Shown here in pieces: positions 52,547 to 61,503 of a DNA stretch of 64,000 bases; the stretch's first letter is position 1; each line of letters begins with the position of its first letter. This stretch comes from VXMF01 sp965206775. Its GTDB lineage: Bacteria; Acidobacteriota; Terriglobia; Bryobacterales; UBA6623. The stretch spans positions 3,038,001 through 3,102,000 of the forward strand of contig CBDBKU010000003.1 of the NCBI GenBank assembly GCA_965206775.1, given 5' to 3'. The translations under genes were made by a program, and so were the position numbers. The notes beneath the pieces were generated by a model, which saw only the letters and a program-made list of their open reading frames with translations, was not told the origin of the DNA and ran no database searches.

Positions 52547-53109
52547 CGCTGCGTGACGTCGTCTTCGACGCCGAGCAGATCCAGAAGGCGCCCGACCTGC
52601 TGGTCCACGATGTCGTCTAGGGACTTGGGAAGCGTATAGAACGCCGGCATAGGCGGTGCGATGACAGCACCCATTTCAGCGAGCGTAGCCATCGTGCGCA
52701 AATGGCCAAGGTGCAAGGGAGTCTCTCGGACGACAAGGACCAGTCGCCGTTTTTCTTTCAACGCCACGTCAGCGGCACGTGTGAGCAGGTTCGAGGCAAG
52801 ACCGCTCGCGATGGCCGACATTGTATTCACGGAGCACGGAACGATGGCCATGGCGTCAAAGAGGAATGAGCCGCTGGCGATGGTCGCGCCGATCTGTTGT
52901 ACGGAATGCAGTTCGTGGACTAGCGGCCGGAGGTCCGAGATATTTCGCCCGGTTTCCTGGTGCAACGTCTTCTCGCCGGGCCGAGTGACGACCAAGTGAG
53001 TCTCGATGCGTTCCTTGGACGCCAGCCGCTCCAGCAGGCGCAGCCCGTACACCGCTCCGCTAGCCCCGCTGATTCCGATGACGATCCGTCTCAACGCACG
53101 ATCCTCCAT
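52531..53109 (-). CDS. ubiX: UbiX-like flavin prenyltransferase
   Basis: Makes the prenylated FMN cofactor for UbiD-type decarboxylases. The 192-residue product has the family motifs IVIGISGASGAVYGLRLL (flavin-binding start), SGSFLFDAMAIVPCSVNTMSAIASGLASNLLTRAADVALKEKRRLVLVVRETPLHLGHL, and the C-terminal PPMPAFYTLPKSLDDIVDQQVGRLLDLLG. Length is normal. No ubiD is in the window, so its client enzyme is elsewhere. Start ATG 53109. Confidence 0.95.
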   Translation of the reverse strand: MEDRALRRIVIGISGASGAVYGLRLLERLASKERIETHLVVTRPGEKTLHQETGRNISDLRPLVHELHSVQQIGATIASGSFLFDAMAIVPCSVNTMSAIASGLASNLLTRAADVALKEKRRLVLVVRETPLHLGHLRTMATLAEMGAVIAPPMPAFYTLPKSLDDIVDQQVGRLLDLLGVEDDVTQRWSGI

Positions 53110-53235
53110 TCATGGTGACAGAATCGCTAGGCAGCCGAACGCCGTCGACCAGAGATTCGACCGCCATCGGTCAGGACTGGAGCAGCGAGTGATAGCCTGA
53201 AAGCAACGGAGATTCACCACCCTCCCAATCCAGTT

Positions 53236-53730
53236 GTGAGCGATCGAAAAACCCTTTATCTCGCAAACCCCTACGGGTTCTCGTCCCAGCAGAGATCCGG
53301 CCCGCTCGTAGACCTCGTCGGAGCCTTGGAACGTGTTGGAGCCGACGTCTGGGAGCCGTTCGAGCGGAACAACCAGATCGACAAGGGCACCTCGGATTGG
53401 GCATACCGGATCGGTCAAGGCGATTTGGGGGACGTGCGGGAGGCGGACGGGCTGTTCGCTGTGGTCAACGGCTGCCCGCCGGACGAGGGCGTCATGGTGG
53501 AACTAGGCATGGCAATCGCGTGGGGAAAGCCGACCTTCCTGTTCCGAGACGACTTCAGGATATGCACGGACTCTGTCGGCACACCCGGCTACCCATTGAA
53601 CCTCATGCTGTTTGCAGGCCTGCCGAGAGACAACTGGAAGCGATACTGGTACACCTCCGTAGAAGAACTCGCCGACCCGGCAAAAGCGTTGGTCCAATGG
53701 CTGAACAGAACACTGACCCCCGGCACCTGA
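53236..53730 (+). CDS. Nucleoside 2-deoxyribosyltransferase-like protein
   Basis: A 164-residue cytoplasmic protein of the nucleoside 2-deoxyribosyltransferase fold. It starts at GTG 53236 (MSDRKTLYLANPYGFSSQQR). Motifs: LANPYGFS (nucleoside-binding loop), D-x-x-D near DLGDVREADGLFAVVNG, and PPDEGVMVELGMAIAWGKP, where the Glu is the expected catalytic nucleophile. Such enzymes exchange or hydrolyse bases on deoxynucleosides. The 3' end overlaps the DCC-family gene by 34 nt in another frame. Confidence 0.85.
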   Translation: MSDRKTLYLANPYGFSSQQRSGPLVDLVGALERVGADVWEPFERNNQIDKGTSDWAYRIGQGDLGDVREADGLFAVVNGCPPDEGVMVELGMAIAWGKPTFLFRDDFRICTDSVGTPGYPLNLMLFAGLPRDNWKRYWYTSVEELADPAKALVQWLNRTLTPGT

Positions 53731-54128
53731 TCCTGTTCGACGGCTACTGCGGGTTCTGCGGCCGAGCGGTGAGTTTCATTCCCCCACGCGACCGTCGAGG
53801 CGTCTTCCGCTACGCTTCGCTCGAGAGCCACGAAGGCGAGGCGATCCGCGGGAGCCACTCCTTGGGCGCGAGCAGATCGGGAACATTGCTGGTCGTACCG
53901 AGCGGGAAGCCGAAAACAGAGGCGCCTCTGGAGAGGTCGGCGGCAGTGCTCTTTATCGTCCGGCACCTTGACTGGCCGTGGAAGCTTCTCGGGGTCTTGC
54001 GATGGCTCCCGAAACGACTCCTGGACTGGGGCTACGAGCGAGTGGCACGGCACCGGTACATGCTGTCGGGTGCGTCCGACTCGTGTGCCCTGCCCGAAAA
54101 GGGTTCCGAGCAGAAAGCGGCAAGATGA
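53697..54128 (+). CDS. DCC-family thiol-disulfide oxidoreductase-like protein (DUF393)
   Basis: A 143-residue protein from ATG 53697, in frame with the family motif FDGYCGFCGRAVSFI (D-x-x-C-x-x-C, residues about 14-21). Further family landmarks are FRYASLES, RSAAVLFIVRHLDWPWKLLGVLRWLPKRLLDWGYERVARHRY. DCC proteins are probable thiol-disulfide or membrane-linked proteins of uncertain function. It overlaps the deoxyribosyltransferase gene by 34 nt, so they are co-transcribed. The region 54129-54398 before the next sulfatase holds no gene that I can see. Confidence 0.85.
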   Translation: MAEQNTDPRHLILFDGYCGFCGRAVSFIPPRDRRGVFRYASLESHEGEAIRGSHSLGASRSGTLLVVPSGKPKTEAPLERSAAVLFIVRHLDWPWKLLGVLRWLPKRLLDWGYERVARHRYMLSGASDSCALPEKGSEQKAAR

Positions 54129-54398
54129 GCTAGCACGGGTCTCCTTAGCGATTCGTCTCCTCGGCGCTTCAGTGGTCGGATTCCGGCGATTCCGCGGAGA
54201 GGTGAGCGCAATTCGGGACGGCCTCTGGCAAGGCCGAGCCGATTCAGGCATCGACCGGACCCGGCATCAAGACCTCCAGGACTCCACGAGAGAGTGCAGT
54301 CCGTGGCACCTGCGCCCGGAAGCGCCGCATTCGCTTCGAATCGTCGAGGAAACGCCACTCGACAAGTAGGGTTCAACCTCAGTAAGATCACCCTCTCA

Positions 54399-56036
54399 AT
54401 GCGAAACCTTCGAACATTCACGGCTCTCGGTTGCGCCATCGCATGCTTGTCCGGATGGGGGAGCGCTTCCGCCAAGCCCAACATCGTGATCGTGATGGCC
54501 GACGACATGGGCTATTCGGACATCGGATGCTACGGCGGGGAAATCCGAACGCCGAACCTAGACCGCCTGGCCGCGAACGGACTTCGTTTCACTCAGTTCT
54601 ACAACGCCGGACGCTGCTGCCCGACGCGCGCGTCACTGCTGACAGGGCTGTACGCGCATCAAGCTGGAATCGGTCACATGACGAGCGAGAACGAACAGCT
54701 GCGCTTCGACCTCGGCTACCCGGGGTATCGCGGTTACCTCAATCGAAGCTGTGTGACTATCGCCGAGGCACTGAAGCCGGCGGGCTACAAGACCCTGATG
54801 ACCGGGAAGTGGCATGTTGGCACGTTCGAGGGAATGTGGCCTGTAGACCGAGGTTTCGAGCAGTACTACGGGATCGTCCGCGGAGCGTCTAATTTCTTCC
54901 GCCCAGCACCAGAAAAGCTCCTCGTCCGCAATCGAGAGCGCATCGTTCCGGGCGAGGACTACTACACCACTGACGCGTTCACCGATCATGCCATCGAGTT
55001 CGTCAGGGAAGCGGAACGCAACGACATCCAGCCCTTCTTCCTCTATCTCGCGTACACCGCCCCGCACTGGCCGTTGCACGCATGGCCGGAAGACGTCCAG
55101 AAGTACCGAGGCAAGTACATGGTCGGCTGGGACAAGGTGCGGGAAGCCCGACTCGATCGGATGACCGCGATGGGCCTCATCGACGATGCATGGAGGATGA
55201 CCATCCGGGACGCTGTCCCCTGGGACACCCTGTCGCTCCCCAAGAAGGACGAGATGGATCTCAGGATGGCGATTTACGCCGCCCAGGTCGACCGGATGGA
55301 TAAGAACATCGGGAAGTTCGTCAACGTGCTCCAGGATCTCGGCGAACTGGAAGACACGCTGGTGTTCTTTCTTTCGGACAACGGCGGCTGCGCCGAAGGG
55401 GGCATGCTCGGACGCGGCCCGCTCGAGATCCTCATGACCAAGAACGGCTACACCCAATCCTATGGCCAGGCATGGGCGAACGCCTCGAACACGCCGTTCC
55501 GAAAATACAAGCACTGGGTCCACGAGGGAGGAATCGCGTCGCCCCTAGTCGTGCATTGGCCAGAGGGAGTGTCCGCAAAGGGAGAACTGCGCAGCGAGCC
55601 GACGCATTTGATCGACCTCATGGCTACGGCTTTGGATGTCGGCGAGGCAGAGTACCCGAAGAAGTTCGAGGGCAACGAGATCGTCCCGCTGGAGGGCGTC
55701 TCGATGGTTCCAGCGTTCGATGGCCGGGCGATCGGCCGCGAAGCGCTGTACTGGGAACACGAGGGCAACCGGGCGGTCCGTCACGGAAGATGGAAGCTGG
55801 TCGCAGAAAACCGAGGCCCTTGGGAGCTCTATGACATGAAGGCTGACCGCACCGAAACAGAGGACGTGATGTCGCTCAACCCCGAAGTAGGCCGGCGAAT
55901 GATCGAGATGTACACCGACTGGGCGAAAGTGCGTAACGTGCTGCCCGGCCGTCCGAAACGCAAGCCGGGCTACGCGCCGCCCCAGCTTGAATATCCGCAG
56001 ACTGCCGACTACGAACCGCCGTCGACGACGCCCTAG
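54399..56036 (+). CDS. Secreted arylsulfatase, CCPTR type
   Basis: From ATG 54399, a 545-residue sulfatase with a Sec signal (about 1-25, ending S-A-S-A). Metal motif VMADDMGYSDIGCYGG; formylglycine motif C73-C-P-T-R77 with ASLLTGLYAHQAGIGHMT; GKWHVG, YTAPHWPLHAWPEDV, FLSDNGGCAEGG and HEGGIASPLVVHWPEG follow. This pattern matches the large arylsulfatase group seen in marine Planctomycetes and Bacteroidetes (S1_4-like, by recall). An upstream in-frame ATG at 54294 would add a leader with no signal features. It stands alone, 27 kb from the nearest other sulfatase. Confidence 0.93.
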   Translation: MRNLRTFTALGCAIACLSGWGSASAKPNIVIVMADDMGYSDIGCYGGEIRTPNLDRLAANGLRFTQFYNAGRCCPTRASLLTGLYAHQAGIGHMTSENEQLRFDLGYPGYRGYLNRSCVTIAEALKPAGYKTLMTGKWHVGTFEGMWPVDRGFEQYYGIVRGASNFFRPAPEKLLVRNRERIVPGEDYYTTDAFTDHAIEFVREAERNDIQPFFLYLAYTAPHWPLHAWPEDVQKYRGKYMVGWDKVREARLDRMTAMGLIDDAWRMTIRDAVPWDTLSLPKKDEMDLRMAIYAAQVDRMDKNIGKFVNVLQDLGELEDTLVFFLSDNGGCAEGGMLGRGPLEILMTKNGYTQSYGQAWANASNTPFRKYKHWVHEGGIASPLVVHWPEGVSAKGELRSEPTHLIDLMATALDVGEAEYPKKFEGNEIVPLEGVSMVPAFDGRAIGREALYWEHEGNRAVRHGRWKLVAENRGPWELYDMKADRTETEDVMSLNPEVGRRMIEMYTDWAKVRNVLPGRPKRKPGYAPPQLEYPQTADYEPPSTTP

Positions 56037-56461
56037 TCCTCATCGAGGCCCTCGACTGGCACCTATCCGGGCCACCAACAATTGCGATCTCGCGAAAGAA
56101 ACACCTGGATCCGCCCCGAGCGGAGCGGCAGGCCGGGTTGGATTCGTTGCGGCACTTGGCCGCGACCCGGTCGAGGTAGACAAACCTTACATTGGGATGT
56201 CGAGACAGAGTTGCGCGTTCGGTGAGGCATGATCGCTGCGGCATGCGGTCTCAGGCCAGTATTCAGGGCATTTCAGACTCTTGCGCAGCACTACGGCGGG
56301 TCGGAGCAGGAAGGCCTGTCCGAAACTTCCTGAGCTGTTTCGCTTGAGACTCTTCGACTCTCGACTCGTGTTGGCGCGCTTCTGTCGATCCTCGCCGCTG
56401 CGTCACGATCGGGTATTGTTGATACGAAACACTGGATTGGCCGAAGGTTCGGAAATCACTT
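56037..56461. other. Intergenic region, nothing recognised
   Basis: About 425 nt between the sulfatase and the nitronate monooxygenase gene. Only background open frames are present. The promoter of the downstream gene is expected here; the AT-richer stretch at about 56400-56460 (gggtattgttgatacgaaac) is the likeliest site. Confidence 0.4.
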
Positions 56462-57454
56462 ATGTTCAAGACCAGAATCACCGAAATGTTCGGAATCAAG
56501 TACCCCATCATCCAAGGCGGATTGATGTGGCTGGCGAAGGCGGAACTGGCTGCCGCGGTGGCCGAAGCTGGAGGCATCGGCTTCATGACGGCGCTGTCGC
56601 ACGACACGCCAGAAAAGCTCCGGAACGAGATCCGCAAGGTTCGTGGCTTGACGGACAAGCCGTTCGGCATCAACCTCACGTTCCTGCCATCGCTCCGAGG
56701 GCCGGACTTCCCCGCTTACGTCCAGGTGTGCATTGACGAGGGCGTGCGGTTCATCGAGACAGCGGGGCGCAACCCGGCGCCGATTATGCCGATCCTGACC
56801 GACGCGGGCGTCAAGGTGATTCACAAATGCACTTCGGTGCGGCATGCGATTACGGCGCAGCGCATCGGGTGTGCTGCCGTCAGCATCGATGGTTTCGAGT
56901 GCGCGGGCCATCCCGGCGAGGATGACGTGACATCGCTGATCCTGATTCCGCTCTGTCGCGACGCGCTCGATATCCCGGTCGTTTCGTCTGGCGGGTTCGG
57001 AGACGGTCGGGGCCTCGTGGCCTCGTTGGCGCTGGGCGCGGACGGCATGAACATGGGGACCCGCTTTGTGGCGACGGTCGAATGCCCGATCCACGACGCC
57101 GTCAAGCAGGCTCTGGTCAATGCTAGCGAGCGCGAAACGAGGCTGCTCATGCGCTCGCTGCGCAACACCGCCCGCTTCCTGACGAACGACAACACCGAGA
57201 AGGTGCTCCAGATCGAGGCGCGCGGCAACGCGAAGATCGAAGACATCAAGCAATACCTGTCCGGCCTCGAAGGCAAGAAAATGATCGAGACCGGCGACCT
57301 CAACCAAGGGGTGTTCTCTGCAGGCCAGGTGATCGGCATGATCCATGACGTACCAACCGTGCAGGAGTTGTTCGACAGAATTGTCGGCGAAGCGACGGAG
57401 CTCATGACCCGCCAGCTTCCTGGAGTAGTCCGTAACGGAGCATCGAGGAACTGA
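56462..57454 (+). CDS. Nitronate monooxygenase family protein (2-nitropropane dioxygenase-like)
   Basis: A 330-residue FMN-dependent TIM-barrel protein. ITEMFGIKYPIIQGGLMWLAKAELAAAVAEAGGIGFMTA is the family's N-terminus. KCTSVRHAITAQRIGCAAVSIDGFECAGHPGEDD includes the conserved GxE-x-GGH-like active-site loop with its histidine. VVSSGGFGDGRGLVASLALGADGMNMGTRFVATVECPIHDAVKQAL is the phosphate-binding and C-terminal part. Oxidises nitronates or related carbanions, a detoxification role in most bacteria. Start ATG 56462. It precedes the glycosyltransferase genes by 61 nt. Confidence 0.92.
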   Translation: MFKTRITEMFGIKYPIIQGGLMWLAKAELAAAVAEAGGIGFMTALSHDTPEKLRNEIRKVRGLTDKPFGINLTFLPSLRGPDFPAYVQVCIDEGVRFIETAGRNPAPIMPILTDAGVKVIHKCTSVRHAITAQRIGCAAVSIDGFECAGHPGEDDVTSLILIPLCRDALDIPVVSSGGFGDGRGLVASLALGADGMNMGTRFVATVECPIHDAVKQALVNASERETRLLMRSLRNTARFLTNDNTEKVLQIEARGNAKIEDIKQYLSGLEGKKMIETGDLNQGVFSAGQVIGMIHDVPTVQELFDRIVGEATELMTRQLPGVVRNGASRN

Positions 57455-57515
57455 TCGCGCATCCCTCAAACTGAACAGGGCGCACGCACAGCGCGATGCG
57501 GAGCCGCAACCACCC

Positions 57516-58259
57516 GTGACGATTTCGGCCACGATCATCGCCCTGAACGAACAGGGGAACATCGCGAGAGCGATCCGCTCGGTTGGATTCTGCGAAGAAG
57601 TGCTCGTGGTCGATTCGGGATCCACGGATCGCACCGTAGAGATCGCCGAATCTCTCGGCGCCAGAGTCGTGCAGCACGATTGGCCGGGCTACGCGGCGCA
57701 GAAGAACTTCGCTGCCAACGCCGCGAGCAACGATTGGATCCTATCTTTGGACGCGGACGAAGCCGTCGGGCCCGAACTCGCCGCCGAAATCCTTCGGTTG
57801 AAGGCCCATCTGCCCGATCGCGCGGGCTACGACTTCCCTCGCCTGGCGCACTATTGCGGTCGCTGGATCCGTCATTCGGGCTGGTATCCCGACCGGAAGG
57901 CCCGACTCTACCGAAGGGACTTCGGCACTTGGGTCGGCAGCTACGTCCACGAGTCTCTCGAGCTTTCAGGGCCGGTCGGCCATCTCACCGGCGACCTGCT
58001 GCACTACACCTGCAACACTCTGGAACATCACAGCCGAAACGTCGAAAAGTACACCGACTTGGCGGCTCGCGAAATCAGGGCGTCAGGGAATACGGTGGCT
58101 CTCTGGAGGCTCTTGATCGGGCCGGCCTATTCATTCGTCAAGTCCTACCTTGTGCAACTGGGATTCCTGGACGGCAAGGCTGGATTCACCATCGCCCGCA
58201 TGGCCGCTCGGTACGTGTATCTGAAATACTCGAAGGCCAGAAGGCTGGCCCACTCATAG
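57516..58259 (+). CDS. Glycosyltransferase family 2, LPS core (WaaE/KdtX)-like
   Basis: A 247-residue GT-A glycosyltransferase: TISATIIALNEQGNIARAIRSV at the start, VVDSGSTDRTVEIAESLGARVV, then WILSLDADEAVGPEL with the DxD, and HSGWYPDRKARLYRR and VHESLELSG typical of the WaaE-like subgroup that adds sugars to the LPS inner core. The C-terminal helix (YVYLKYSKARR) may associate with the membrane. Start GTG 57516. It is 3 nt before the next glycosyltransferase; together with prepilin peptidase and lpxD it makes a tight cluster. Confidence 0.88.
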   Translation: MTISATIIALNEQGNIARAIRSVGFCEEVLVVDSGSTDRTVEIAESLGARVVQHDWPGYAAQKNFAANAASNDWILSLDADEAVGPELAAEILRLKAHLPDRAGYDFPRLAHYCGRWIRHSGWYPDRKARLYRRDFGTWVGSYVHESLELSGPVGHLTGDLLHYTCNTLEHHSRNVEKYTDLAAREIRASGNTVALWRLLIGPAYSFVKSYLVQLGFLDGKAGFTIARMAARYVYLKYSKARRLAHS

Positions 58260-58262
58260 CCG

Positions 58263-59189
58263 ATGCGCATCCTCCACATCGATACCGGGCGGACGATGCG
58301 CGGCGGGCAGTACCAAGTGCTCCTCCTGCACGACACGCTAGCCGAGAGGGACCTCAAGCAAACGCTGCTCACGGGTGACGCGATCCGATCCGAGCGAACC
58401 GTCGAGCGAGCAACGTGGCGGGCCATCCGACAACATGCCCGCACCTGCGACCTGATACACGCGCACGACGCCCGAGCCCACACGATGGCGGCCTTTCATG
58501 GGACCGGCAAGCCGGTCGTCGTGTCTCGCCGTGTGTCGTTCGCGATTGGCGATGGATTCGGGTCGCAGTGGAAGTACCGAAAAGCCGCCCATTTCGTTGC
58601 GATTTCGAAGTACGTGGCTTCAGTGCTCAGGAGTGGCGGCGTCCCGGCCGACAAGATCAGCGTGGTCTACGACGCAGCTCCCGGAGCACCGGAAGCCCCG
58701 GGCCGGCCGTCCAGCACAGACCGAGACCGAAGCCCGAGGGGTCCCGAGCTCCGCGTAGTGAGCCCTAACTTCGACGATCCGCTCAAGTGCCGCGATCTCG
58801 CGGTTGCGACCTGCCTGCGAGCAGGCGTACCTCTTCGGCTCTCGGACGACCTGCCTGCCGACCTCCGGTCGGCCGACGCGCTCCTGTACCTGTCGAAGTC
58901 GGAGGGCCTTGGGTCGGCGTTGCTACTCGCGATGTCGCTGGGCGTGCCTGCGATCGCAAGCGCTGTCGGCGGAATCCCGGAAGTCGTATCCAGCGGCAAG
59001 ACAGGGCTACTCGTGGAGAATGATGTCGAGAGCATCTCTCACGCGCTCAGCCGCCTGCAGTCGGACCCGTCTCTGAGGCTGCGGATGGCAGAGGCGGCCC
59101 TGAAGAGGGTGCGGGCGGAATTCTCTCGCGAGCGGATGGCTGATCGGACGCTGCAGGTCTATCGCCGCGTCCTAGGGCAGTTTGGCTGA
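58263..59189 (+). CDS. Glycosyltransferase family 4
   Basis: A 308-residue GT-B glycosyltransferase, slightly short for the family. The N-terminal half has HIDTGRTMRGGQYQVLLL, LIHAHDARAHTMAAF and FVAISKYVASVLRSGGVPADKISVVYDA. The C-terminal half has the donor-binding region SKSEGLGSALLLAMSLGVPAIASAVGGIPEVVSSGKTGLLVE. Likely acts in LPS or capsule assembly. Start ATG 58263, 3 nt after the upstream stop; its stop abuts the next start. Confidence 0.88.
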   Translation: MRILHIDTGRTMRGGQYQVLLLHDTLAERDLKQTLLTGDAIRSERTVERATWRAIRQHARTCDLIHAHDARAHTMAAFHGTGKPVVVSRRVSFAIGDGFGSQWKYRKAAHFVAISKYVASVLRSGGVPADKISVVYDAAPGAPEAPGRPSSTDRDRSPRGPELRVVSPNFDDPLKCRDLAVATCLRAGVPLRLSDDLPADLRSADALLYLSKSEGLGSALLLAMSLGVPAIASAVGGIPEVVSSGKTGLLVENDVESISHALSRLQSDPSLRLRMAEAALKRVRAEFSRERMADRTLQVYRRVLGQFG

Positions 59190-60023
59190 GTGACGGTGAT
59201 GGCTATCGGTTCTGCGTTCGTGCTGGGGTTGCTCGTAGGCAGTTTCCTGAACGTCTGCATCCGACGGTGGCCCCTAGGACAGTCCGTGACGTTCCCGGGT
59301 TCGCACTGCCCCGATTGCGGCTGTCCCATCAAATGGCGCGATAAGATTCCGGTCCTTAGCTTCTTCCTACTAAGCCGCCGGTGCCGCCGTTGCAAGGAAC
59401 CGATTTCGTGGCGGTATCCGTCCGTCGAGCTCCTGAATGCGGTGGTCTACGCGCTCCTCGCGACGCGGGAAGGCAGCAGTCTCGAGTTCTGGAAGAACGC
59501 GATCTTCGCGTCCATGATGCTAATCCTGATCTTCACTGATATCGATCACAGGATCCTACCAGATCAGGTAACGCTGACTGGCATAGCAACGGGAATCGCA
59601 TTCAGTCCGTTTGCCGGCATGCCCGAAGGCCCAGTGAAGGTCTTCCTACTCCTAAACGGCCTCAAGGCGCCCGCTTGGATCGTTTCCCTAGGGGAGTCCT
59701 TGCTGGCAGCTGGGGCTTTCGCCGGCCTTCTGTGGGTCATAGGGGAAGCGTATTACCGCTTGCGCGGCTTGGAAGGTCTCGGGTTTGGCGACGTCAAGCT
59801 GATCGCCCTGATCGCGGCTTTCCAAGGCAGTGCTGTCGGAGCGCTGATCCTGGTCGCGGGAACCTGCTCAGCGGCAATTGGCGGCTTCATCTTCATCAAG
59901 CTCACCAAGAAGGGCTGGCAGCACCCGATCCCCTTGGGCAGCTACTTCGCGTGCGCCTCCATGGCCGCGTTGTTCGCGGCTGAACCTATCCTCGACCTAT
60001 ACTGGGAGCTTGTCTTCGCATGA
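59190..60023 (+). CDS. Prepilin peptidase / N-methyltransferase (type A24)
   Basis: A 277-residue multi-pass membrane protease that cleaves and N-methylates type IV pilin-like precursors. The cytoplasmic zinc-type domain has two CxxC pairs (C40-P-D-C43 and C65-R-R-C68). The catalytic aspartates lie in T116-D-I-D-H (117-119) and G-F-G-D201. Start GTG 59190, immediately after the upstream stop; its end overlaps lpxD by 4 nt. Present among envelope genes, with no pilin in this window. Confidence 0.93.
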   Translation: MTVMAIGSAFVLGLLVGSFLNVCIRRWPLGQSVTFPGSHCPDCGCPIKWRDKIPVLSFFLLSRRCRRCKEPISWRYPSVELLNAVVYALLATREGSSLEFWKNAIFASMMLILIFTDIDHRILPDQVTLTGIATGIAFSPFAGMPEGPVKVFLLLNGLKAPAWIVSLGESLLAAGAFAGLLWVIGEAYYRLRGLEGLGFGDVKLIALIAAFQGSAVGALILVAGTCSAAIGGFIFIKLTKKGWQHPIPLGSYFACASMAALFAAEPILDLYWELVFA

Positions 60024-61042
60024 GGCTGGGAGAAATCGCTAAGGCACTTCGTTGCCGACTCATTGGCGACCCCGACATTGAGATCACAGGTGTCGCGGGC
60101 CTCGAGGATGCCGGACCGAGCGAAGTCACGTTTCTGTCGAATCCGCGCTACGCACCACTCGCTAGCCAGACCCGGGCCGCCGCCCTGATCGCAGAGGGTC
60201 CGATCGAGGGAACCGAACTTGCCTTCCTCGTGTCAGCCAATCCTTACTTGGACTTCGCTCGCGCGCTGGAACTATTCCATCCCCCTTCGACTCGCGAACC
60301 GAGTATCCATGCGTCAGCGGTCGTAGCGGACACGGCGCGTGTGGAACCCGGGGCCTGCGTCGGCCCCTACGCTGTCATCGAGGACGGCGTCGAGATCGGT
60401 CGAAACGCCACGCTCGGGCCTCACGTAGTGATCGAACGCGACGCCCGGATCGGCAACGACTTCGTGGCCCATGCGGGCGTAACTGTATGCCATGGATCGA
60501 GGGTCGGCGACCGCGTGGTTCTGCACCACCGAGTCACGGTCGGGTCTGACGGGTTCGGCTTCGCCCGCCGCGACGACGGCACTCACAAGAAGATCCCCCA
60601 AACGGGAAGGGTTGTCATCGAGGACGACGTGGAGATCCAAGCGGGCTCCTGCATCGACCGGGCCGCCGTGGGAGAGACCCGGATCGGTCGAGGCACGATC
60701 ATCGACAATCTGGTGCAAATCGGCCACGCTGCCAAGGTCGGCGCGAATACGATTCTCTGCGCGCAAGTCGGAATCGCTGGCAGCACCACTCTTGGATCGG
60801 ACTGCATCCTTGCCGGCCAAGCGGGAGTCATCAACCACCTTCAAATCGGCAACCGCGTGCTGATCACGGCCCAGTCCGGCGTTGGTCGCGACCTTCCAGA
60901 CGGGTCCAAGGTGTCGGGATCGCCGGCACTAGACAATCGGCGGTGGCTCCGGTCCACGGCCGTCTACGCCCGGCTACCTGAAATCGACCGGGAGGTTCGC
61001 AACCTGCGTAAGCGTGTCGACGACCTTGACGGGGAATCCTGA
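60020..61042 (+). CDS. lpxD: UDP-3-O-(3-hydroxyacyl)glucosamine N-acyltransferase
   Basis: Third step of lipid A synthesis, cytoplasmic. The 340-residue product has an N-terminal uridine-binding domain (about 1-95; ITGVAGLEDAGPSEVTFLSNPRY) and a left-handed beta-helix of hexapeptide repeats (about 96-300; IHASAVVADTARVEPGACVGPYAVIEDGVEIG). The conserved YVTVGSDGFGF-like motif appears here as VTVGSDGFGFA. Length matches E. coli LpxD (341). It overlaps the prepilin peptidase by 4 nt. It shows that the host makes lipid A and has an outer membrane. Confidence 0.96.
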   Translation: MRLGEIAKALRCRLIGDPDIEITGVAGLEDAGPSEVTFLSNPRYAPLASQTRAAALIAEGPIEGTELAFLVSANPYLDFARALELFHPPSTREPSIHASAVVADTARVEPGACVGPYAVIEDGVEIGRNATLGPHVVIERDARIGNDFVAHAGVTVCHGSRVGDRVVLHHRVTVGSDGFGFARRDDGTHKKIPQTGRVVIEDDVEIQAGSCIDRAAVGETRIGRGTIIDNLVQIGHAAKVGANTILCAQVGIAGSTTLGSDCILAGQAGVINHLQIGNRVLITAQSGVGRDLPDGSKVSGSPALDNRRWLRSTAVYARLPEIDREVRNLRKRVDDLDGES

Positions 61043-61503
61043 AGCGTGCCGAAGCTTGGCACATCTGCCTCCTGCAAACCGCCTTCCGCATGTCACCGAT
61101 TGATCGAGTTCGACAGCGGGCTCGATTCTCGGATGACCAAGGTTAGGAATTCGAAGGGAGAAAAGAGAGCCGGAATCCCGCGCGGGAGATTCGGGGATTC
61201 GACAAGCTCAACTGTTACGCTCGAAGCAGCGGAATCGAGACGGCGAAAGCGAATCTGGCCCGGCAGGCGAAGCCTCGCCGACGTCAGGCCTCTGCGATGG
61301 GTCGATTGGTTGCATCCTCGGATGCGATTGCAGGCGAGAGTTTGACCCATCAGCTGGCTGACCCCTTCGAAGAGTCCCGCCGAACCAGCGAACGCAAGCA
61401 GTCAGCGGTAGACGGATCAGTTTGCACTGCAGTCGCGACACCTCGGCGAGTCGCAGCTCTTGTACGATTGGTCCTGTCGCGGCAAGGCGGCAGGTGAACT
61501 CAG
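61043..61503. other. Intergenic region after lpxD
   Basis: About 460 nt with no supported gene. Directly after the lpxD stop is GTGCC-GAAGCTT-GGCAC (61046-61062), a near-perfect inverted repeat that could form a weak terminator, although no T-run follows. The rest shows only background frames. Confidence 0.4.

Noticed and set aside
61046..61062. Inverted repeat after lpxD as a terminator or operator
   Set aside because: Short, no T-run, and single copy; insufficient for a call.
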